NCBI GenBank assembly: GCA_039177555.1
Contig: JBCDFV010000018.1
Span: 18,762-82,761 of the forward strand
Source of the DNA: JANQGH01 sp039177555
Lineage (GTDB): Bacteria; Pseudomonadota; Alphaproteobacteria; DSM-16000; Inquilinaceae
Direction: 5' to 3'
DNA: 64,000 bases
Shown here: piece after piece, positions 59,809 to 64,000 of the stretch
How the letters are laid out: the number at the start of each line of letters is the position of its first letter
Position numbering within the stretch: position 1 is the stretch's first letter
Translations under genes and position numbers: made by a program
The notes under the pieces: generated by a model
Told to the model about the DNA's origin: nothing
The model's database searches: none
What the model saw: only the letters and a program-made list of their open reading frames with translations

Positions 59809-60717
59809 CTAGTTCTGGGCGACCCCGTAAATGCTCGCAATGTCATCCAGCATCAGATGCGCCGCCAGGATGCCGCCGGCGGTGTTCCAGATGACGTCGT
59901 CCACGGCGTCGACACGGCCCCCCTGCACGGCCGACAGGGACTGCCACAACGGGTCGTTCAACGCCCCGTCCTGCTGGGCCACCCCTTCCCCGTCGCCCGT
60001 GTCGTAGGTGAAGTAGAAGATGCGGTCGCCATCCATGTCGGGAATGCTCTCGCGGCCAACGCGCAAGGCAAATTCGTCGACATTCTGGTTTGCCGGCCGG
60101 GCGAAGCCCAGGTCGCCCAGGACGACGCCTGAGAAGCTGTCGAGCTGATAGATGCGGATCTGGCTTGGCAGAAACCGAATGACCGAGACCTCCTCTTGCA
60201 AGCTGTCGCCCAGCCCCTCGCGAAGCGCTGCTATGCGCGCATCGTATTCGGCCAGGACCTGTTCGCCTTGCGCCTCCACCCCCAGGGCCTCGGCGTACAG
60301 GTCGAAGTTGACCCGCCAATCGCCCCGCAAACGTTCTGACAGAACGGTCGGCGCGATCGCGGAAAGCTGCGGATAGACCTCCTCATGCCGTTGCTTGTTG
60401 CCGAGAATGAGGTCGGGTTCCAGTGCCGCCACCAGTTCCAGGTTGACGGCGTTTTCCGTGCCCAGATTGACCGCGTCGCCCATGGCGTCGGCGATATGGT
60501 CGTACCACGGATCACCGGTCCAGGACTGGGCGGCACCGATCGGCGTGATGCCCAGCGCCAGCAGGGCCTCGGTGCCCTCGTTGGTGAGGACGACGATCCG
60601 TTGCGGGTTCTCGGGCACGTCGGTCGTGCCCATGGCGTGTTCGATTTCGTCGGCACCGGCCGAAATGGTCAGGACGACCATGGACGCGCCGATCACGGCG
60701 CAGGCAAGCGAACGCAT
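59809..60717 (-). CDS. Iron-chelate ABC transporter binding protein (second system)
   Basis: This is a 302-residue periplasmic protein of the FecB/FhuD-like class III fold. A signal peptide (LACAVIGASMVVLTISAGA, cleavage near residue 22) is followed by GTTDVPENPQRIVVLTNEGTE and LVAALEPDLILGNKQRH, standard for ferric-citrate or hydroxamate binding proteins. The start at 60717 gives the normal signal peptide. It is divergent from the permease, permease and ATPase genes at 60924-63818, with which it should form one importer. Confidence 0.9.
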   Translation of the reverse strand: MRSLACAVIGASMVVLTISAGADEIEHAMGTTDVPENPQRIVVLTNEGTEALLALGITPIGAAQSWTGDPWYDHIADAMGDAVNLGTENAVNLELVAALEPDLILGNKQRHEEVYPQLSAIAPTVLSERLRGDWRVNFDLYAEALGVEAQGEQVLAEYDARIAALREGLGDSLQEEVSVIRFLPSQIRIYQLDSFSGVVLGDLGFARPANQNVDEFALRVGRESIPDMDGDRIFYFTYDTGDGEGVAQQDGALNDPLWQSLSAVQGGRVDAVDDVIWNTAGGILAAHLMLDDIASIYGVAQN

Positions 60718-60923
60718 GGTGGGGGGCTCCCAGTTATGAAATCGGTCCACCGGATCGTGGGTGGCCGACTGCTGCCTGGGACCTCGGGATGGCCGAACCG
60801 TGCTGATTCGGCGTCCAACTGTCAATGCCGGGCGCGCGCATGGGCCGATCCCCGTCCGCTGGCGAGGCGCGCTCTGCTGAACAACCGGCCGCGCCAGCGA
60901 CTGGTGGTGACCGGGTGCCGGTG

Positions 60924-61940
60924 ATGTTCAATCGCGATCGCGACAGGCGCGGCGCCCTTACCATCGCCGGCCTGCTGGTCGGCTTGGCCTTGCTGATGCT
61001 CGCCAGCCTGCATCTGGGCTTGCGCCACTATGCGCCCTGGCAGGTCTTCGACGCCGTTTTCGCCAACGGCCAAGGCACCGACGCGCTGATCATTCGAACG
61101 CTGCGCCTGCCGCGCACCTTCAATGCCCTGGCTGTCGGCGCGGCGCTTGCGGTTTCCGGCCTGCTGATGCAGTCCACGACCCGCAACCCGTTGGCCGCGC
61201 CCGGCGTGCTGGGGGTCAACGCGGGTGCCGCGCTTGCCGTCGTGGTTGGCTTGTCCGCGTTCGGCATCGCTTCGCTCTCAGCCCTTGCGGGTCTTGCCGC
61301 GTTTGGTGCCATGGCCGCCACCGCACTCGTCTTTGGCATCACCCTGTCGGCCGGCGCCAGCTTTTCCCCGGTCCATGTCTTGCTCGCCGGTGTCACGGTG
61401 GCCGCGTTGTTGGCCTCGTTCACCCAGATCCTGCTGGTCACGGACGAGAGCACGATGGAAGCCCTGCTCTTCTGGCTGGCGGGCGGATTCGCCGACCGCC
61501 CCCTGATCCTGCTTGCCATTGCCGCACCCTTCATGGCCATCGCCTTCCTGGCCGTCATGCCGATGACGCGGGCGCTCGACGCGCTGATGACCGATGATGC
61601 CAGCGCCCAGGCCCTTGGCGTCCCCGTCGTGCGCATTCGCCTGACCGCCCTTGGCCTCGCCGCGATCCTGGCCGGCCTTTCGGTCTCGGTCGCCGGCCCG
61701 GTCGCCTTCATTGGCTTGATCGCGCCGCATATTGCCCGGCGGCTGGGCGTGCGTGGGCATGCGCAGCTCGTGCCGGCAGCGGCGCTGGTGGGCGCGATGC
61801 TGGCCGTGGCGGCCGACATCCTCGCGCGCTACCTGGTCTCCCCCGGCGAAGCCCCGGTGGGCGCGGTCTTGGCGCTGATCGGTGTGCCGGTCCTGATCGC
61901 GCTGCTGCGCAGCCGCCGCATGGGCCTGCAACGACGATGA
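60924..61940 (+). CDS. Iron-chelate ABC transporter permease (FecC-like)
   Basis: This is a 338-residue FecCD permease from the chosen start. It has LRLPRTFNALAVGAALAVSG, MQSTTRNPLAAPGVLGVNAGA near residues 85-105, and LGVPVVRIRLTALGL and VAGPVAFIGLIAPHIARRL in the second half. The ATG at 60924 gives the usual length; an ATG at 60825 would add 33 residues of low-complexity sequence. The 206-bp divergent region upstream shows no clear Fur box. It overlaps the next gene by 4 bases. Confidence 0.9.
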   Translation: MFNRDRDRRGALTIAGLLVGLALLMLASLHLGLRHYAPWQVFDAVFANGQGTDALIIRTLRLPRTFNALAVGAALAVSGLLMQSTTRNPLAAPGVLGVNAGAALAVVVGLSAFGIASLSALAGLAAFGAMAATALVFGITLSAGASFSPVHVLLAGVTVAALLASFTQILLVTDESTMEALLFWLAGGFADRPLILLAIAAPFMAIAFLAVMPMTRALDALMTDDASAQALGVPVVRIRLTALGLAAILAGLSVSVAGPVAFIGLIAPHIARRLGVRGHAQLVPAAALVGAMLAVAADILARYLVSPGEAPVGAVLALIGVPVLIALLRSRRMGLQRR

Positions 61941-63013
61941 CCGGCGCCCAGGTCAATTCAGGGGCCAATTCGGGGGTCAAATCGGGCGCCGATCCGGGCC
62001 GCAGGTGGTTGGCGCGGCCGGGGTTCATCGGGGGGCTTGTCGTTCTGCTGTGCCTGCTGCTGCTTTTGGCGGTCGGCGTCGGCAGCTCGTGGCTCAGCCC
62101 CGACCGCGTGTTGCGTGCCCTCGTGGGCGCGGGCGAGCGCATGGACCAGGTCATCGTCCAGACCCTGCGGCTGCCGCGCGCCTTGCTCGCGGCGCAGGCG
62201 GGTGTTTGCCTGGCCCTGGCCGGCGCCCTGTTGCAGCGGGCCACGCGCAACCCGCTCGCCTCGCCCTCCGTGGTCGGCGTCGTCGACGGTGCGGCGGTCG
62301 GGGTCGTGCTGTTTCTCTGGCTGTTCAGCAACGAGGCCAACGCGCTGACGGTCTCGATCCACTTTCAGCCATTGGCGGCGGCCGCCGGCGCGGTCGTCTT
62401 TGCCGCCATCGTCGGCCTGCTGACCTGGCTCGACGATGGCGGGCCGATGCGGCTGATCATCTACGGCGTCGCAATCGCCGCCTTGGCAAGCGCCATCGTC
62501 ACGCTGCTGATCATTCTGGGTCCGGTCTTCCGGGCCTCACAGGCCCTGATCTGGCTTGCCGGTTCGGTGCACCAGGCCCATTGGGACGATGTCGTCAGCC
62601 TGGCCATCCTGCTAACCATGTCCTTGCCCTTCCTGGCGCTCATGCCCCGGGTGATGGACCAGTTTCTGCTGGACGACGATACCGCGGCCACCACCGGGCT
62701 GGCCGTGGGCGCCACGCGCGCCTTGCTTCTGCTGATCGCCGTTTACCTGACCGCGAGCGCGGTCTCGTTCGTCGGCGGTATCGCCTTTGTCGGGCTGATC
62801 GCGCCGCATGTGGCGCGCCTGATCCTGGGCCAGAATGCCGCCCCCTATCTCATCGGGTCGGCATTGATCGGGGCCATCATCGTGCTCGCCTCCGACATCG
62901 TTGCGCGTTTGATCCTGGCGCCCCTGGAACTGCCGACGGGCGCGGTCACGGCGCTGATCGGCGCGCCCTATTTCCTCTACATCCTGATCCAGCGGGGCCG
63001 CAGCCATGCGTGA
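61937..63013 (+). CDS. Iron-chelate ABC transporter permease (FecD-like)
   Basis: This is a 358-residue partner permease. It has LRLPRALLAAQAGVCLALAG, LQRATRNPLASPSVVGVVDGAA near residues 90-110, and SFVGGIAFVGLIAPHVARLIL near 275. About 30 hydrophilic, Ser/Gly/Asn-rich residues precede the first span. Its ATG overlaps the previous stop by 4 bases and its end overlaps the ATPase gene by 8 bases, so the three are translationally coupled. Confidence 0.9.
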   Translation: MTGAQVNSGANSGVKSGADPGRRWLARPGFIGGLVVLLCLLLLLAVGVGSSWLSPDRVLRALVGAGERMDQVIVQTLRLPRALLAAQAGVCLALAGALLQRATRNPLASPSVVGVVDGAAVGVVLFLWLFSNEANALTVSIHFQPLAAAAGAVVFAAIVGLLTWLDDGGPMRLIIYGVAIAALASAIVTLLIILGPVFRASQALIWLAGSVHQAHWDDVVSLAILLTMSLPFLALMPRVMDQFLLDDDTAATTGLAVGATRALLLLIAVYLTASAVSFVGGIAFVGLIAPHVARLILGQNAAPYLIGSALIGAIIVLASDIVARLILAPLELPTGAVTALIGAPYFLYILIQRGRSHA

Positions 63014-63818
63014 CAGTTTCGCGAGCTTTGAGGCCGCCAGCGTCGGCTATCGCGAGACCATGGTGTTTCGCGATCTCACCCTGTCTCTGCCGCAGGGCCG
63101 CATCACCGCCCTGTGCGGCCCGAACGGCAGCGGCAAGTCGACCGCATTGCGAGCCTTGAGGGGGCTGCTTGGCCTTGAGGCCGGCCTTGTCAGGATCGGC
63201 GACCGGCCGCTGGGCGCCTGGTCGCTGCGGGATCTCGCCAAGCAGATCGCCATGCTGACCCAGGCGCCGAGTGCGCCCGAAGAGATCAGCGTCGCCGACC
63301 TGGTCATGCTGGGCCGGTTTGCCTACCGAAGGCCATTTGTCGGCCCGACCGCCGAGGACCGCGCGATCGTCGATCGCGCCATCGCCGCCTGCGATCTCGG
63401 CGACCTGGCCGAACGGCCGCTTGGCGCCCTGTCCGGCGGCCAGTCACAGCGCGCCTGGATCGCCATGGTACTGGCCCAGGACGCCCCCGTCATCTTGCTT
63501 GACGAGCCCACCAACCACCTCGACATCGCCCACGCCCTGGAAACGCTGGAGCTGGTCCGAAGTCTGAAGCTCGGTCAAGGCAAGTCGATCGTCATCGTGC
63601 TGCACGATCTGAACCTGGCCGCCAAATACGCCGACCACATGGTGCTGTTCCGCGAGGGCAAGGTCGCGGCCGAGGGCGCCGTGGCGGAGGTCTTCACCCA
63701 GAACACGATCGCCCAGGTCTTCGACATCGCGTGCCGGATCATCGAAGACCCGCTGCACGGCCACCCGATCTGCATCCCCTACTCAAGGGGCCAAGCTGTC
63801 GAGCGTCAGACCGGGTGA
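63006..63818 (+). CDS. Iron-chelate ABC transporter ATPase (FecE-like)
   Basis: This is a 270-residue ATPase. Walker A is CGPNGSGKSTALRAL (near residue 38), the signature LSGGQSQRAWIAM, Walker B VILLDEPTNHLD, and the switch His lies in VLHDLNLAAKYAD, all as in FecE/FepC. It is the last gene of the second iron importer. The region right after its stop is the start of an IS110-type element. Confidence 0.92.
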   Translation: MRDSFASFEAASVGYRETMVFRDLTLSLPQGRITALCGPNGSGKSTALRALRGLLGLEAGLVRIGDRPLGAWSLRDLAKQIAMLTQAPSAPEEISVADLVMLGRFAYRRPFVGPTAEDRAIVDRAIAACDLGDLAERPLGALSGGQSQRAWIAMVLAQDAPVILLDEPTNHLDIAHALETLELVRSLKLGQGKSIVIVLHDLNLAAKYADHMVLFREGKVAAEGAVAEVFTQNTIAQVFDIACRIIEDPLHGHPICIPYSRGQAVERQTG

Positions 63819-63830
63819 CCCCGACCGACG

Positions 63831-63878
63831 ATTACGGTGCAATTACGGTGTGCAATTACGGGTGCGATTACGGTGATG
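63831..63878 (+). repeat. Degenerate ATTACGGTG tandem repeat
   Basis: ATTACGG recurs at 63831, 63842, 63855 and 63867 (spacing 11, 13 and 12), each followed by TG or GTG. It sits at the presumed junction of the genome and the IS110-type element. Confidence 0.7.
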
Positions 63879-63950
63879 GTGTGGACGGCCCCAGTCGGCA
63901 TCTGTGTGCCAAGATGAGGTCGTTGGAAACTTCATCTGGAGGAGCCGTCC

Positions 63951-64000
63951 ATGGCCGAGATTACCACGATTGGTTTGGATATCGCCAAATCCGTATTTCA
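63951..64000 (+). CDS. IS110-family transposase, N-terminal fragment
   Basis: Sixteen codons and part of another are visible, reading MAEITTIGLDIAKSVF. The TIGLDIAKSVFQ-type opening, with the first catalytic Asp of the DEDD (RuvC-like) domain, is characteristic of IS110/IS1111 transposases. GGAGGAG lies 6 bases before the ATG. The rest of the gene lies outside the window, so intactness cannot be judged. Confidence 0.8.
   Translation, partial: MAEITTIGLDIAKSVF

Larger units (their letters stand above)
63819..64000 (+). mobile_element. IS110-family element, left part
   Basis: The element runs off the right edge. The 132 bases between the ATPase stop and the transposase ATG form its likely left end. 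In the IS110 group this region encodes the bridge RNA. Here TGGACGGC (63882-63889) pairs with GCCGTCCA (63944-63951), and inside it AGATGA (63912-63917) pairs with TCATCT (63932-63937), so a folded RNA is plausible. The exact boundary is not visible. Confidence 0.6.

Noticed and set aside
1..64000. CRISPR arrays, rRNA or prophage modules
   Set aside because: No regularly spaced direct repeats of CRISPR length, no rRNA-like sequence and no phage structural genes were seen in a read-through of the window.

Overview
The window is GC-rich chromosomal DNA, by eye in the low-to-mid 60 percent range, with dense short-gap operons. The organism looks like a free-living alphaproteobacterium, perhaps Rhodospirillales-like. 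This rests on gene style: tetrameric sarcosine oxidase genes, a DUF1127 protein, an oxalyl-CoA synthetase-like ligase, HemP and many ABC importers. No rRNA, tRNA or CRISPR was seen, so the assignment is an inference.

Layout. 1-1330: sarcosine oxidase soxB and the first codons of soxD (minus). 1534-4984: a soluble four-PAS hybrid histidine kinase with an OmpR-type regulator. 5164-8320: a DUF1127 protein and two TetR-type regulators, each divergent from its likely target (a DUF417 membrane protein and a RibD_C reductase) and each with operator-like repeats in the gap. 8372-10132: a Tat-exported sulfatase. 10355-17248: a sugar ABC importer with a D-tagatose/D-psicose 3-epimerase-type enzyme and a divergent LacI-type regulator. 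17270-32979: accessory genes, namely a DASS transporter, a ParD/ParE pair, an acetyltransferase, a TetR/quinone-reductase pair with three operators, a CaxA-type cation antiporter, small lipoproteins and membrane proteins, ChrA, methyltransferase, hydrolase and cupin genes. 33140-39133: a minus-strand operon joining an acyl-CoA ligase, a PanE-like reductase and an amino-acid ABC importer. 39298-40425: an AlkD-like HEAT-repeat protein.

40623-46178 encodes a 1851-residue protein. It has RTX calcium-binding repeats and cadherin-like domains followed by three tandem pairs of domains resembling the type VI secretion tube protein Hcp. It is followed by two tandem MFS paralogues and a glycosyltransferase/methyltransferase pair.

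51849-63818 is an iron and heme island. Fur-like boxes precede a secreted histidine phosphatase, a five-gene ferric ABC operon and a divergent heme-monooxygenase/hemP pair. The ferric operon ends in two uncharacterised, apparently paralogous proteins with a possible amidotransferase-like fold. An unknown gene, a peroxiredoxin and a second iron ABC importer follow. The right edge cuts an IS110-type element whose short upstream region is repeat-rich and can fold.

The strongest candidates for something undescribed are the RTX-cadherin-Hcp concatemer and the two unknown proteins translationally coupled to the Fur-boxed iron importer.
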